Below, piece after piece: positions 42,852 to 52,278 of a stretch of 64,000 nucleotides of DNA. The translations under genes were made by a program, and so were the position numbers. This DNA comes from Albibacterium profundi. GTDB taxonomy: Bacteria; Bacteroidota; Bacteroidia; Sphingobacteriales; Sphingobacteriaceae. How positions within the stretch are numbered: the first letter of the stretch is position 1; each line of letters opens with the position of its first letter. The stretch lies in the NCBI RefSeq assembly GCF_042159835.1, contig NZ_JBBVGT010000002.1, positions 1,612,001 to 1,676,000 of the forward strand, in the 5' to 3' direction. Below the pieces are notes generated by a model. The model worked only from the letters and a program-made list of their open reading frames with translations. It had not been told where the DNA came from and ran no database searches.

Positions 42852-42909
42852 AATAGTTTACTTTTGAAAGTATCTATACAAAAAACAATAGTTTACTTTT
42901 CGAAAGTAT
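42852..42909. promoter_or_regulatory. Two direct repeats between nitroreductase and HxlR genes
   Basis: A 22-base element at 42852-42873 recurs at 42887-42909 with one inserted C, 35 bases apart. Each contains an inverted repeat around TACTTT...AAAGTA. These fit operator sites for the divergent HxlR regulator. They also explain why the longer HxlR frame starting at 42864 is unlikely to be translated. Confidence 0.75.
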
Positions 42910-42923
42910 ATAAACGTTATGCC

Positions 42924-43322
42924 ATGGAAACACGTCAATCAACTCCAGAAATTCAATCAAAAACCAATGGGGAGTCCTGTAAGGTTTATCTTAACGCAGT
43001 GCAAGACACACTGGATATTTTAAAAGGAAAATGGAAGATTACCATCATAAGTTGCTTGAGCTTTGGCAAAAGACGTTTTTTGGAATTGCAGCGCGAGATT
43101 GGTGGGATTGGAGCGAAAATGCTTTCTAAGGAATTACAAGACCTCGAAATGAATGGCCTGATTTCGAGAACCGTATGCGATACAAAGCCTATCACTGTCG
43201 AATATGAGCTTAGTGATTATGGTCGGACGCTTCAGGGTATTATCGACGAAATGGTTGACTGGGGAAAAAAACACCGGGAAAAAATACAAGCCGAATATCG
43301 CGATAAAGCTTTGTCTTCTTAA
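42924..43322 (+). CDS. HxlR family transcriptional regulator
   Basis: Winged-helix regulator of 132 residues. The ATG at 42924 is chosen because the longer frame would begin inside the operator-like repeats. Hallmarks are CKVYLNAVQDTLDILKGKWK, the HxlR signature LSFGKRRFLELQREI and IGAKMLSKELQDLEMNGLI, with a C-terminal YELSDYGRTL. A Cys just before the domain (GESCKVY) is the residue that often senses oxidants or electrophiles in this family. It likely controls the divergent nitroreductase gene. Confidence 0.9.
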   Translation: METRQSTPEIQSKTNGESCKVYLNAVQDTLDILKGKWKITIISCLSFGKRRFLELQREIGGIGAKMLSKELQDLEMNGLISRTVCDTKPITVEYELSDYGRTLQGIIDEMVDWGKKHREKIQAEYRDKALSS

Positions 43323-43328
43323 TACTTT

Positions 43329-43706
43329 TTATCTAATTTCTATAACAAACGACTGTATTTCCTTGATGATGGTTTTTGTTCCCTGAAATTTATAAACGTC
43401 ACAGAATTTATATCGCTTATTGCTTTCCAAAACGAACTCGCCGCTAGCAGAAGCTTCTTTTCCGTGCGTGATCACACTGGAGAGCTCAAACTCTCTGATA
43501 ACTGCTTTTTCCCCTTTGTTTAGTTCCTGGAGAACTTCGGTCTTCCCTCTTACGGTTTTAAGGCCCACCATTTCCCATTGAATGTCTTCGGCAACATGTT
43601 CCATAATGAAATCGGTATCCCCTTTCGGAAAGGCTACATTAAACACTTTTAAAAACTCCCTCTTAGGTGAATTACCACAGTCTGCTTGAACCTTGATCTT
43701 TGTCAT
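43329..43706 (-). CDS. SnoaL-like/NTF2-fold protein
   Basis: Small cytoplasmic protein of 125 residues with the cone-shaped NTF2/SnoaL fold: KVFNVAFPKGDTDFIMEHVAEDIQWEMVG (with W at the usual position), then GEKAVIREFEL and CDVYKFQGTKTIIKEIQSF. These proteins range from isomerases to binding proteins without activity; nothing here indicates a specific one. It converges with the HxlR gene over a 6-base gap and is otherwise isolated. Confidence 0.8.
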   Translation of the reverse strand: MTKIKVQADCGNSPKREFLKVFNVAFPKGDTDFIMEHVAEDIQWEMVGLKTVRGKTEVLQELNKGEKAVIREFELSSVITHGKEASASGEFVLESNKRYKFCDVYKFQGTKTIIKEIQSFVIEIR

Positions 43707-43821
43707 ATAAAATTATGTTTTATTTGGGTCCGTATATTCAAAGCTAAGGTTTTTATATTGAGTACACGGGTACAATCAATATAAAGGCTCCGGTTGGAGT
43801 TTCGGGCGACAAAAAATCAGA

Positions 43822-44742
43822 ATGGATAATGAAAAACAAATGTTGAGTATTGACGTTAATTGTACTAAATTCGCACCTAAAAACTGCTTGCAATCTATGT
43901 TTGATCCAAAGAATATACAAGAAACTTTCCACGAATTGTTTTTCATTATCGCACCTCGAGTGCTCCTCGCTTTTGTACTCCTGATTTTAGGAAGTTGGTT
44001 GATTAAGCTTTTCATGCGTTATATCCATTCCCGATTCGAAAAAAGAGATGTGGAACCCTCATTGAGATTGTTTCTATCGCGGATCGTTAAAATAGGGCTT
44101 TATATTGTGCTTATACTTTCAATTGCAGGGAATTTGGGTATTCAGACGACTTCATTTTTGGCTGTGCTGGGAGGCGCGGGATTAGCTATTGGTCTGGCCT
44201 TACAGGGAAGCCTGTCAAATTTTGCTGGCGGTGTCTTGATCCTCTTATTTAAGCCTTTTCGTATCGGCGATTATATTTCAAGCACTAGTGAGGCGAGCGG
44301 AACCGTGGAAAATATTGATTTCCTCTATACAACGTTAAGAACTGCTGAAGGTACGCTAGTCTTTGCGCCCAACGGCCCTTTGGCCAATTCAGTGATTACT
44401 AACTATTCTAACTTGGTGGAGCGCCGAGTCGAATACAGCATTGATCTTTCTTATGATAGTGATACGAGGCAGATTCGGGATGTAATTCTTGATTTGCTAA
44501 GAAATGATCAGCGTGTATTGACTAAGCCCGCACCAGAAGTTCTTGTCAACGGCATCAGTAATGGCGCGGTTAAACTTGTGATACGTTACTGGTCACCAAA
44601 GGGGAATTACTGGAACGCTTATCATGATATTTTTGAAAAGATTAAAACTGCGCTTAAAGATAACCAAGTTACCATACCTCAATATACAATACAAGCACTT
44701 CCATTGGATGATTCCAATTTGAATGGGTCTGACTCCCAATAG
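43822..44742 (+). CDS. MscS-type mechanosensitive ion channel
   Basis: Inner-membrane small-conductance channel of 306 residues, near the length of Escherichia coli MscS. Three membrane helices occupy roughly residues 40-160. The pore helix is GGAGLAIGLALQGSLSNFAGGVLILLFKPFRIGDYI, broken here into the well-known glycine/alanine pattern and the helix-break LFKPF. The cytoplasmic vestibule follows to residue 300. The first 30 residues (IDVNCTKFAPKN) are not conserved, so the ATG could also lie a little downstream. Convergent with pepD, 1 base apart. Confidence 0.93.
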   Translation: MDNEKQMLSIDVNCTKFAPKNCLQSMFDPKNIQETFHELFFIIAPRVLLAFVLLILGSWLIKLFMRYIHSRFEKRDVEPSLRLFLSRIVKIGLYIVLILSIAGNLGIQTTSFLAVLGGAGLAIGLALQGSLSNFAGGVLILLFKPFRIGDYISSTSEASGTVENIDFLYTTLRTAEGTLVFAPNGPLANSVITNYSNLVERRVEYSIDLSYDSDTRQIRDVILDLLRNDQRVLTKPAPEVLVNGISNGAVKLVIRYWSPKGNYWNAYHDIFEKIKTALKDNQVTIPQYTIQALPLDDSNLNGSDSQ

Positions 44743-44743
44743 T

Positions 44744-46204
44744 TTAAGTCTTTTCGGGGATGTTTTTTAGAATTTCCAGTAAAAACGACCAAAACTTTTG
44801 AACTGAAGCAATGGATGCTCTTTCGTCGGGTGAATGGGCTCCCAAAATGGTCGGTCCAAACGAGATCTTATCTAGGTGCGGATACTTTTCTCCTAATATA
44901 CCACATTCTAAACCTGCATGAACGGCCATGATATTGGGCTCTTGATTGTTTTGTTTTTTATAAATATGAGCAAGGACGGCCAATATCTCAGAATGCGGGT
45001 CAGGCTGCCAGCCGGGATATTCTCCAGAGAGCGTTATGGTACAGCCAGCTAACTCGAATGCTGCACGAATTGTATTGGTTAAATCGGATTTTGAAGACTC
45101 CGAAGATGAGCGCGTTAAGCATTGGATGTTGATATGACCGCTACCGACCGAAACTTTCGCTATATTGTTTGATGATAGTACCAATCGTTCGAAATCCGGA
45201 CTCATCGCATATACGCCATTGGGCGCAGCATAGACTGCGTTAATCAATGCTTGTTGATCTTCTTCTGCCATTCCTTCCGCCGGTAAGGAGGATAACTTGC
45301 TTGCGGATAATTGTAGATGAGGTTCAGTCGTTTTAAACTCAGCTTTGATTAACGATGCAATTTCTTCGAGCAGGTTGGATAGAGAGGCCGATGGGTCTAC
45401 AGCCACAATCGCCGTACTTTCGCGAGGGATGGCGTTCCGTAAACTGCCACCTTGTAATTCTACAAGGCGCATGTTTGTTGCAGCATTGATGTGATAGAGG
45501 ACGCGGTTCATTATTTTGTTCGCATTGCCAAGGCCACGGTTAATGTCCATGCCTGAGTGTCCACCCTGCAAACCTTTAACTGCAATTTCATAGCCTATAT
45601 AATGTTGCGGGATGGCTGTTTGTTTGTATTCTTTGGTGGCGGTGATGTCGATTCCGCCGGCGCTCCCGATACAAATTTCTTCATCGTCTTCCGTATCAAG
45701 ATTCAGTAAGATTTCCCCTTGAAGAACACCGGTATCTAAACCGGCGGCACCCGTCATCCCTGTTTCTTCGTCTACCGTAAGCAGTGCCTCAATAGGCGGG
45801 TGTGCAATTGTATCCGAAGCAAGAATAGCCATGATGGCTGCGACGCCGATTCCATTATCAGCACCAAGGGTTGTTCCCTCTGCTCGAACCCAGTTCTCAT
45901 CAACGAACATTTGAATGCCTTGGTTTTCAAAATCAAAGACAGTGTCTTGGTTCTTTTGGTGCACCATGTCAACATGTGCTTGCAATATGGTTGTTTTATG
46001 ATTCTCTAAACCTTTTGTTGCCGGTTTCCGAATAATCACATTGCCGGTCTTGTCCCTATAGGTATCAAGCTGAAGTGCCTCAGCAAAATCCATGATAAAT
46101 TTTACGATCTGCTCCTCTTTCTTCGATGCTCGCGGGATCTGATTGATCGCTGCAAATTGTTCCCATACTGCTTGGGGATTTAGATGTTTGATTTGTTGTG
46201 ACAT
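44744..46204 (-). CDS. pepD: Aminoacyl-histidine dipeptidase
   Basis: Cytosolic zinc aminopeptidase of the M20 family, 486 residues from the ATG at 46204 (the longer frame from 46270 adds a non-homologous tail; the family has about 485). It hydrolyses dipeptides such as carnosine-type Xaa-His. Metal and catalytic motifs: LQAHVDMVHQ, GTTLGADNGIGVA, TVDEETGMTGA, then NLDTEDDEEI. The dimerisation lid includes GLQGGHSGMDIN, and the final His is in AVHAGLECGI. Isolated gene. Confidence 0.94.
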   Translation of the reverse strand: MSQQIKHLNPQAVWEQFAAINQIPRASKKEEQIVKFIMDFAEALQLDTYRDKTGNVIIRKPATKGLENHKTTILQAHVDMVHQKNQDTVFDFENQGIQMFVDENWVRAEGTTLGADNGIGVAAIMAILASDTIAHPPIEALLTVDEETGMTGAAGLDTGVLQGEILLNLDTEDDEEICIGSAGGIDITATKEYKQTAIPQHYIGYEIAVKGLQGGHSGMDINRGLGNANKIMNRVLYHINAATNMRLVELQGGSLRNAIPRESTAIVAVDPSASLSNLLEEIASLIKAEFKTTEPHLQLSASKLSSLPAEGMAEEDQQALINAVYAAPNGVYAMSPDFERLVLSSNNIAKVSVGSGHINIQCLTRSSSESSKSDLTNTIRAAFELAGCTITLSGEYPGWQPDPHSEILAVLAHIYKKQNNQEPNIMAVHAGLECGILGEKYPHLDKISFGPTILGAHSPDERASIASVQKFWSFLLEILKNIPEKT

Positions 46205-46419
46205 TGGATCGGAATGTTTGATTTCACATACACCTGACTCGTTAGACCGATTCAGTTGACTGTTCTTCAAATAAACTAATTAATTTAGAGAAATTAAAAT
46301 ATCACAATATGATACGAGTTAAAATATGGTCTGATTTAGGGTTAAAATGATAGAGATGTTGAGCTGGCTTTGAATTTCTGGAAACGCTAAATAAATATTG
46401 ACAGAGGAATCCTTTGACA

Positions 46420-47427
46420 TTAGAAAAAAGAGGTCCAGATAATCCGAATACTCGAAATAATAACGATGGCTCCCACACCGAGAAGCATTTTCTTAGCGGG
46501 AAGTCGACCGGCAAACCTTGCAGCCACTGGAGCGGCAATAAGTCCGCCCAGAATCAGACCTAGAATCGTATCGATATGACTTGTGCCGAGTATTAAGAAG
46601 AAGGTCAGGGCGCTTGAAAGAGTTACAAAAAATTCAGTTAGGCTGACTGACCCGATGACATATTTAGGTGTCTTACCTTTTGAAATGAGTGTGCTGGTTA
46701 CCAATGGCCCCCATCCACCTCCGCCAAAAGAATCGAGAAAACCTCCAGCTCCGGCGAGCCAGCCGGCTTTTTTGATTTTTTGACTTTTGATTTTCTTTTT
46801 AAAGGCACCTGTAAGGATTCGGATACCTAAGATGAGTGTATAGATGGAAATGATCGGACGGAGCCAGTCGGCATACTGTTCTCCGAAAAAAGCTAAGAGT
46901 AGCGCGCCGCAGATAGCACCAATGACGCCGGGAATCAAGAGAGTCTTAAAAAGCTTTTTATTGACATTCCCAAATTTATAATGGCTGTAGCCGGATGCGC
47001 CGCTCGAGAACATTTCAGCGGTATGGATACTTCCGCTAACGACGACGGGGTTGACGCCACCAGACAGTAAGAGCGTGGTAGATATGACTCCGTAGCCCAT
47101 TCCTAAAATACCGTCAACCATTTGTGCTGCGAAGCCAATAGCCAACATGATAAAAAAGGTTTCGTCGAAATAGGAGGGAATGCTTGAAACAAACTCTTCG
47201 GGAACGAATGGATAAATTGCAAACGTTAAGAAGAGCACGGCTACTATCAACAAACTCCAATTGGCGATTTTTTTCCACTTTAATTCCTGACCCTTGCCGA
47301 TGGAAGCGATAGGTTTAGAAGGATTGATGACGCTTCCTTTTTGGTCAAAGTCGGGCTTGTTCCCATTTTCATTTGAGCGGTCGCTCAGACTCTTCTCTTC
47401 AATGATGACTTTCTCCTGCTGCGGCAT
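46420..47427 (-). CDS. TauE/SafE family sulfite or organosulfur exporter
   Basis: Inner-membrane protein of 335 residues with about eight hydrophobic segments. The family signature appears as AAQMVDGILGMGYGVISTTLLLSGG and a second repeat AGGFLDSFGGGGWGPLVTSTLI. TauE/SafE (DUF81) carriers export sulfite, taurine-derived or other small anions. The hydrophilic N-terminal extension of about 50 residues (with EKSLSDRSNENGNKP) is unusual but common in Bacteroidota members. Substrate is not determined. Confidence 0.9.
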   Translation of the reverse strand: MPQQEKVIIEEKSLSDRSNENGNKPDFDQKGSVINPSKPIASIGKGQELKWKKIANWSLLIVAVLFLTFAIYPFVPEEFVSSIPSYFDETFFIMLAIGFAAQMVDGILGMGYGVISTTLLLSGGVNPVVVSGSIHTAEMFSSGASGYSHYKFGNVNKKLFKTLLIPGVIGAICGALLLAFFGEQYADWLRPIISIYTLILGIRILTGAFKKKIKSQKIKKAGWLAGAGGFLDSFGGGGWGPLVTSTLISKGKTPKYVIGSVSLTEFFVTLSSALTFFLILGTSHIDTILGLILGGLIAAPVAARFAGRLPAKKMLLGVGAIVIISSIRIIWTSFF

Positions 47428-47629
47428 CTAGTTGTAGCACTAAGTAAATATTATCTATCGTTTTAGTCGACAATAATACGTTTACTTTTTTTATAATGCA
47501 AAATTTTTAAAATTTTTCTTGAAACGGCTAGGCGGTTGTTTTTCTTGTTGCAGGATAAAAATAATCGTTTCTTAACAATAATGTGATATTCAGAGACGTT
47601 AGTGGTATCTTTTTTGACATCAATAGCAC

Positions 47630-48811
47630 GTGAATATCGATGAAAAAAATATCAGTCTTGAGAACCGGCGTGCTGGTGAAGAAGTAAATTATCCTATTTT
47701 TCTGAAAGGGGAATTTGACGATGCTGAAAAATTTATGCCAATGCCAACTCCTACTGGGGATGCACCATTTCGTTTGGACATAAAAAAGGTAATAGAAGAT
47801 TCCTTAGAAAAGGAAATGGTGTTTCATGTGGTGGGAGACTCGGGAAGTGCGAAAGATTTGAGTTTCCAACGTTTATTAGCGCAACAGCTGATTAAGCAAA
47901 GTCGTGAGGGACGTACGGAGGATCGTCCTCAATTTCTTTATCATTTGGGCGATATTGTATACGATCATGGGGAAGCACATGAATATGCGGCCCAATTCTT
48001 CGAGCCTTTTGAAGAGTATCCGGGTCCCATTTTTTCGATCCCCGGTAATCATGACGGAGAAATTAACCCCCTTTCTGAAACTCCTTATGAGAGCCTAGAT
48101 GCATATATGCAGGTTTTTTGTTCCAAAGAGCCTATCGATGTACCATTCTCTAAGGGCAGTTCGCGGAAAAGCATGATTCAGCCGAACGTTTATTGGACAC
48201 TCAACACACCGTTGGCAAACATTGTCGGATTGTATGGCAATGTTGCTAAATTCGGCGTGATTAAGCCAGATCAACGCGAGTGGTTTGTTCATGAACTAAA
48301 AGAAGCAGCGAAACAAAAAGATGATTGCGCGCTTATTGTTTGTGTGCATCAATCACCGTTTTCTGCAGATACGAATCATGGGTCGAGTTTAGCGATGGTC
48401 GATTTTTTGGAGCAAGCTTACACAGAAGCGGATGTAAAGCCTGACCTGGTGTTGAGTGGACATGTTCACAATTATCAGCGTTTTATGAGACGATATTCGG
48501 ATGGGACAAAGGTGCCTTATATCGTGGCTGGGGCGGGAGGCTACACCGTTTTGCATCCTATAGCATCACGTAACGATGCGAGTATAGACACGGACTCGGC
48601 TTTGCTCAAGAACGTCGTGTTACAGAAATATTGTACCAAGCAGTATGGATTCTTAAAACTGAAGATCAAGAAGAAAATGGGCGCTTTGCGCTTGATCGGA
48701 GAGTACTATACGATTCCAAGAGGGGCAGAGCCAGATACTGGATTCACGGCTGAATTGTTTGATCGGTTTGAGTTTCCCGTTAGAAGACCGGAACCGGTTC
48801 TTTGTCTCTAA
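47630..48811 (+). CDS. Calcineurin-like metallophosphatase
   Basis: Phosphoesterase of 393 residues, no signal peptide. The reading frame begins with GTG at 47630; the next in-frame Met is about 30 residues downstream, and the sequence between is not strongly conserved, so the start is uncertain. Motifs: VVGDSGS, LGDIVYDHGE, IPGNHDGE, VCVHQSPF and GHVHNYQRFMR, the order found in purple acid phosphatase-like enzymes. The cluster binds two metals. Substrate unknown. A hairpin lies 23 bases after the stop. Confidence 0.87.
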   Translation: MNIDEKNISLENRRAGEEVNYPIFLKGEFDDAEKFMPMPTPTGDAPFRLDIKKVIEDSLEKEMVFHVVGDSGSAKDLSFQRLLAQQLIKQSREGRTEDRPQFLYHLGDIVYDHGEAHEYAAQFFEPFEEYPGPIFSIPGNHDGEINPLSETPYESLDAYMQVFCSKEPIDVPFSKGSSRKSMIQPNVYWTLNTPLANIVGLYGNVAKFGVIKPDQREWFVHELKEAAKQKDDCALIVCVHQSPFSADTNHGSSLAMVDFLEQAYTEADVKPDLVLSGHVHNYQRFMRRYSDGTKVPYIVAGAGGYTVLHPIASRNDASIDTDSALLKNVVLQKYCTKQYGFLKLKIKKKMGALRLIGEYYTIPRGAEPDTGFTAELFDRFEFPVRRPEPVLCL

Positions 48812-48833
48812 ACCTTTCGACCTCCATAAGAGA

Positions 48834-48870
48834 TCGTTGACGGGGTGCCAAATAGCAGCCCCGTCAACGA
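48834..48870. terminator. Hairpin between convergent phosphatase and M28 peptidase genes
   Basis: 12-bp perfect stem TCGTTGACGGGG/CCCCGTCAACGA with an inner TGC/GCA pairing. It lacks a long T run on either strand, so its terminator strength is uncertain, but location between convergent genes fits. Confidence 0.65.
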
Positions 48871-48881
48871 AAAATATTTTC

Positions 48882-50456
48882 TTATTCGAGTCCGCCTTTC
48901 CGGTTAGGGCTTCTTGGCGTAGGCCATTCAGCCTTTTCGCCCGTCCGCGGATCAATGTGCAGGTTGATTTGCTCGCGAGATGTCTTTTCTGGATCTTCAC
49001 TTGCCATGTAGGTTAGGATCGCTGTTAGAACCGCATTGCTTCTTACATCATCAAATACCACCTTATCATAAGTGTCGATGTTGGTGTGCCATGTGTATGT
49101 CCCGTAGTCCCAACTAAGTGAGCTCAAGCTAAATGCTGGTGCGCCTGCGGCTACAAAGGATGCATAGTCAGAACCGCCACGGCCTGGTGAACCAGGAAAG
49201 GAAGTTTCAATGTGCTGAGTGATCTCTCTTGGAACTGCGGCAAGCCAGCGTCCGACATAATCGTACGAATGAAGGAAGCCCTGACCTGAGATATTAACAA
49301 CACGACCGGTTCCATTATCCTGATTGAATACCGCCTGTATGTTCTTCACGATTTCTGGATGGTCCTCTACATAGGCTCTGGAGCCGTTCAGTCCTTGTTC
49401 CTCACTTCCCCAAAGACCTACAATAATTGTTCTTTTTGGATTGGGATATACTTTCTTTAAAATACGAGCAGCCTCCATCATAACCAGTGTACCCGTACCA
49501 TTATCTGTAGCTCCGGATGCTCCATCCCATGAATCGAAGTGGGCGGAGAGAACGATATACTCCTCGGGCTTTTCAGTTCCTTTGATCGTTGCTATAGTAT
49601 TAAAGGTTGGTTGTACACCTGTTTCTTTAGAAATTGCTGTCACTTTTATTTGTGGTTTATCGCCGTGTTCAGCCATACGAAATAATAATCCGTAATCTTC
49701 TAATGATAAGTCTATCGTGGGAATCTCTTTCGTATATGCACCAAATATTTTATTAGCACCAAAACCTCTGGACCAATTGGACATCACAATGCCCGCCGCT
49801 CCGGCCTCTTCAAGTGCCGCTGGAAGTGTTCTTGAATTGTATCCGGTGTTGCTAATACGCTCGTACCACGCAGCGCGCAGTTCGTCACGTTCGCTTTTCA
49901 TTTTCTCAAGAGATTCTTCGGTCGCGTATTCTTCCCAATTATAGTCTGGTCTACCCGTAGGTTGATTCATTGATATCATAACGAACTTACCTTTAACGCT
50001 CTTAATCGCGTCTTGGAATGCTATCGAGTCTTTCGCTAATGGTAAAATCATAACTTCAGCAGTGATCCCATTTTTAGGTGTAGAAGGACTCCAAGCCAGT
50101 TGAGTGCCATTTAATGATTTGATCCGAGGCTCAACCAAGTCGATATGTGTGATGCCACGTTCCCAACCTCTCCACTCGCCCCAGGCTTGATTTTCAGCAT
50201 CAATTCCCCAAGAATTGAACTTGTCTACGGCCCAGTCGTGCGCCTTTTGCATGCCCGGTGTGCCTACTAAACGCGGTCCAATCTCATCAAGCAATTCGTA
50301 ACCGAGTTGTTCAAGTTGTGAATTGTTGTTCGCTTCGTTGATAATAGCTTGTACAACTGGATCGTTTGCTTGGGTGTTCCGGTTCGGTTGTGCAAAGACA
50401 CTGTTGACAGAAAATAAAAGAATGAGAACGTAAAAACTAGCCGCCCATTTCTTCAT
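48882..50456 (-). CDS. M28 family metallopeptidase
   Basis: Secreted zinc aminopeptidase of 524 residues from the ATG at 50456 (an ATG at 50483 would precede the signal peptide by 9 residues). Signal peptide to about residue 23 (NSVFAQ). Zinc ligands and catalytic Glu appear in LSAHFDSWDGASGATDNGTG (His, Asp), WGSEEQGLNGS (Glu pair), NQDNGTGRV (Asp) and YTWHTNIDTYD (His). An inserted PA-like region lies near residues 150-260. It probably releases N-terminal amino acids from peptides in the periplasm. Confidence 0.93.
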   Translation of the reverse strand: MKKWAASFYVLILLFSVNSVFAQPNRNTQANDPVVQAIINEANNNSQLEQLGYELLDEIGPRLVGTPGMQKAHDWAVDKFNSWGIDAENQAWGEWRGWERGITHIDLVEPRIKSLNGTQLAWSPSTPKNGITAEVMILPLAKDSIAFQDAIKSVKGKFVMISMNQPTGRPDYNWEEYATEESLEKMKSERDELRAAWYERISNTGYNSRTLPAALEEAGAAGIVMSNWSRGFGANKIFGAYTKEIPTIDLSLEDYGLLFRMAEHGDKPQIKVTAISKETGVQPTFNTIATIKGTEKPEEYIVLSAHFDSWDGASGATDNGTGTLVMMEAARILKKVYPNPKRTIIVGLWGSEEQGLNGSRAYVEDHPEIVKNIQAVFNQDNGTGRVVNISGQGFLHSYDYVGRWLAAVPREITQHIETSFPGSPGRGGSDYASFVAAGAPAFSLSSLSWDYGTYTWHTNIDTYDKVVFDDVRSNAVLTAILTYMASEDPEKTSREQINLHIDPRTGEKAEWPTPRSPNRKGGLE

Positions 50457-50578
50457 TTCGAAGGTTTTGTAGAGGTATCTCATGTTTTGTTATTAAAGGT
50501 TAAGAATTAATTTCAGCTTAAAACTACGAAAGATATTCTTATTTGGAAAGCAAAACTTGTGTTGATCTATTTTTCACG

Positions 50579-50610
50579 TTTATCGTAACGTATTATTTTA
50601 TGTACTTTTG
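50579..50610 (+). promoter_or_regulatory. Predicted promoter of the release factor 3 gene
   Basis: TACTTTTG at 50603-50610 fits TAnnTTTG; TTTA at 50579-50582, 20 bases upstream, is one base off the -33 consensus. The leader is about 20 bases. Confidence 0.55.
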
Positions 50611-50635
50611 CAGCCTTGTTAAAAATAAAAACTAA

Positions 50636-52234
50636 ATGTTGAGTCGCGAAGTAAAGAAAAGAAGAACCTTTGGTATAATTAGTCACCCGGACGCCGGTAA
50701 AACGACACTCACGGAGAAGCTCCTCCTGTTCGGCGGTGCTATCCAAAAAGCCGGCACAGTAAAGCGCAACAAAGCCGAAAAGACAGCCACTTCTGACTTC
50801 ATGGAGATTGAGAAGCAACGCGGTATTTCAGTAGCGACCTCCGTTATGGGATTCGAATATTTAGATCATAAGATAAATATTCTAGACACTCCTGGACACA
50901 AGGACTTTGCTGAGGATACTTATCGTACGCTGACTGCCGTTGATTCAGTGATTTTAGTTGTTGATTCAGTAAAAGGGGTTGAAGAACAGACGCGTAAATT
51001 AATGCAGGTTTGTCGAATGCGGCATACACCTGTGATTATTTTCATCAATAAAATGGACCGGGAAGGGAAGGAGCATCTCGATCTGTTAGATGAGCTTGAA
51101 AGCGAACTTAATATATCAGTACGCCCATTAAGTTGGCCAATCGGGATTGGAAGTACATTCAAAGGTGTATATCATTTACACAAGCAAAAACTGAATTTAT
51201 ATAGTCCGAATAAAAAGTCAATTTCAGACGATTATATTCCGATTGAAGATCTAGCGGATAGTAAACTTGAAGAACATTTAGGAGAGAAAGCGGCGACAAC
51301 CTTGCGTGATGAGGTGGAGCTTGTTGATACCGTCTATGAGCCCTTCGATATTTCATTATATAGGTCAGGTTACTTAGCGCCTGTGTTTTTTGGAAGTGCT
51401 ATTAATAACTTCGGTGTGCAAGAGTTATTGGAAACTTTCATTGAGATTGCGCCGGAACCACAGGCACGGTCGACTGACACGCGCCTTGTTGATCCTTATG
51501 AGAGTAAATTCACCGGCTTTGTATTTAAGATTCACGCGAATTTAGATCCGAAACATCGTGATCGTATTGCTTTTTGCAGAATATGTTCGGGTAAGTTTGA
51601 ACGGAATACTTTCTATCATCATGTTCGACTCGATAAGAAGCTGAAATTTGCCTCCCCTACCAGTTTTATGGCAGATAACAAAAGCGTTGTTGAAGAGGCT
51701 TGGCCGGGGGATGTCATTGGTCTGTACGATTCAGGAAACTTCAAGATAGGTGATACGCTTACCGAAGGTGAAATAATGAATTTTGTTGGGATACCTAGTT
51801 TTTCTCCTGAGATATTTAAGGAACTGGAGAATACGGACCCCTTTAAGACTAAGCAGTTAGAAAAAGGGATTACTCAACTGAGTGATGAAGGTGTTGCACA
51901 GTTATTTACTCAAAATCCCGGCAATCGAAAAATTATCGGAACGGTGGGTGAACTTCAATTTGAAGTGATCCAATTTAGGTTGCTTCAGGAGTACGGTGCC
52001 TCTTGCCGTTTTATATCCATGAGTACAAGCAAAGCGAACTGGGTATCGTCCGATGATCCGGAAGCGCTGAAGAAATTTCTACATAGTCATGCCTCTAAGG
52101 TAGCTTATGACAAAGAGGATCGACCTGTTTTTCTAGCGGGCTCACAATGGGATATTGACTATGCTCTGACTAATTATCCTAAGATCAGTTTTCACGAAAC
52201 ATCTGAGTGGGATCGTGTCGAGAAAAAAGCCTAA
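50636..52234 (+). CDS. prfC: Peptide chain release factor 3
   Basis: Translational GTPase of 532 residues that removes release factors RF1/RF2 from the ribosome after termination. G motifs: ISHPDAGKTTLTE (P loop), RGISVATSV (switch I), DTPGHKDF and INKMDREGK. Domain order and C-terminal LQEYGASCRF fit RF3 rather than EF-G or TetM. The ATG follows an A-rich leader. Next genes encode an ABC transporter, apparently separate in function. Confidence 0.96.
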   Translation: MLSREVKKRRTFGIISHPDAGKTTLTEKLLLFGGAIQKAGTVKRNKAEKTATSDFMEIEKQRGISVATSVMGFEYLDHKINILDTPGHKDFAEDTYRTLTAVDSVILVVDSVKGVEEQTRKLMQVCRMRHTPVIIFINKMDREGKEHLDLLDELESELNISVRPLSWPIGIGSTFKGVYHLHKQKLNLYSPNKKSISDDYIPIEDLADSKLEEHLGEKAATTLRDEVELVDTVYEPFDISLYRSGYLAPVFFGSAINNFGVQELLETFIEIAPEPQARSTDTRLVDPYESKFTGFVFKIHANLDPKHRDRIAFCRICSGKFERNTFYHHVRLDKKLKFASPTSFMADNKSVVEEAWPGDVIGLYDSGNFKIGDTLTEGEIMNFVGIPSFSPEIFKELENTDPFKTKQLEKGITQLSDEGVAQLFTQNPGNRKIIGTVGELQFEVIQFRLLQEYGASCRFISMSTSKANWVSSDDPEALKKFLHSHASKVAYDKEDRPVFLAGSQWDIDYALTNYPKISFHETSEWDRVEKKA

Positions 52235-52278
52235 ATGAAACGCTGAGCAAGTAGGAAATAAATATTATATTTAGCGAT

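Noticed and set aside
52235..52278. T-box or tryptophan-type leader before the TrpXYZ-like genes
   Set aside because: Only 44 bases separate prfC from the binding-protein gene and no stem or T-box sequence is visible.
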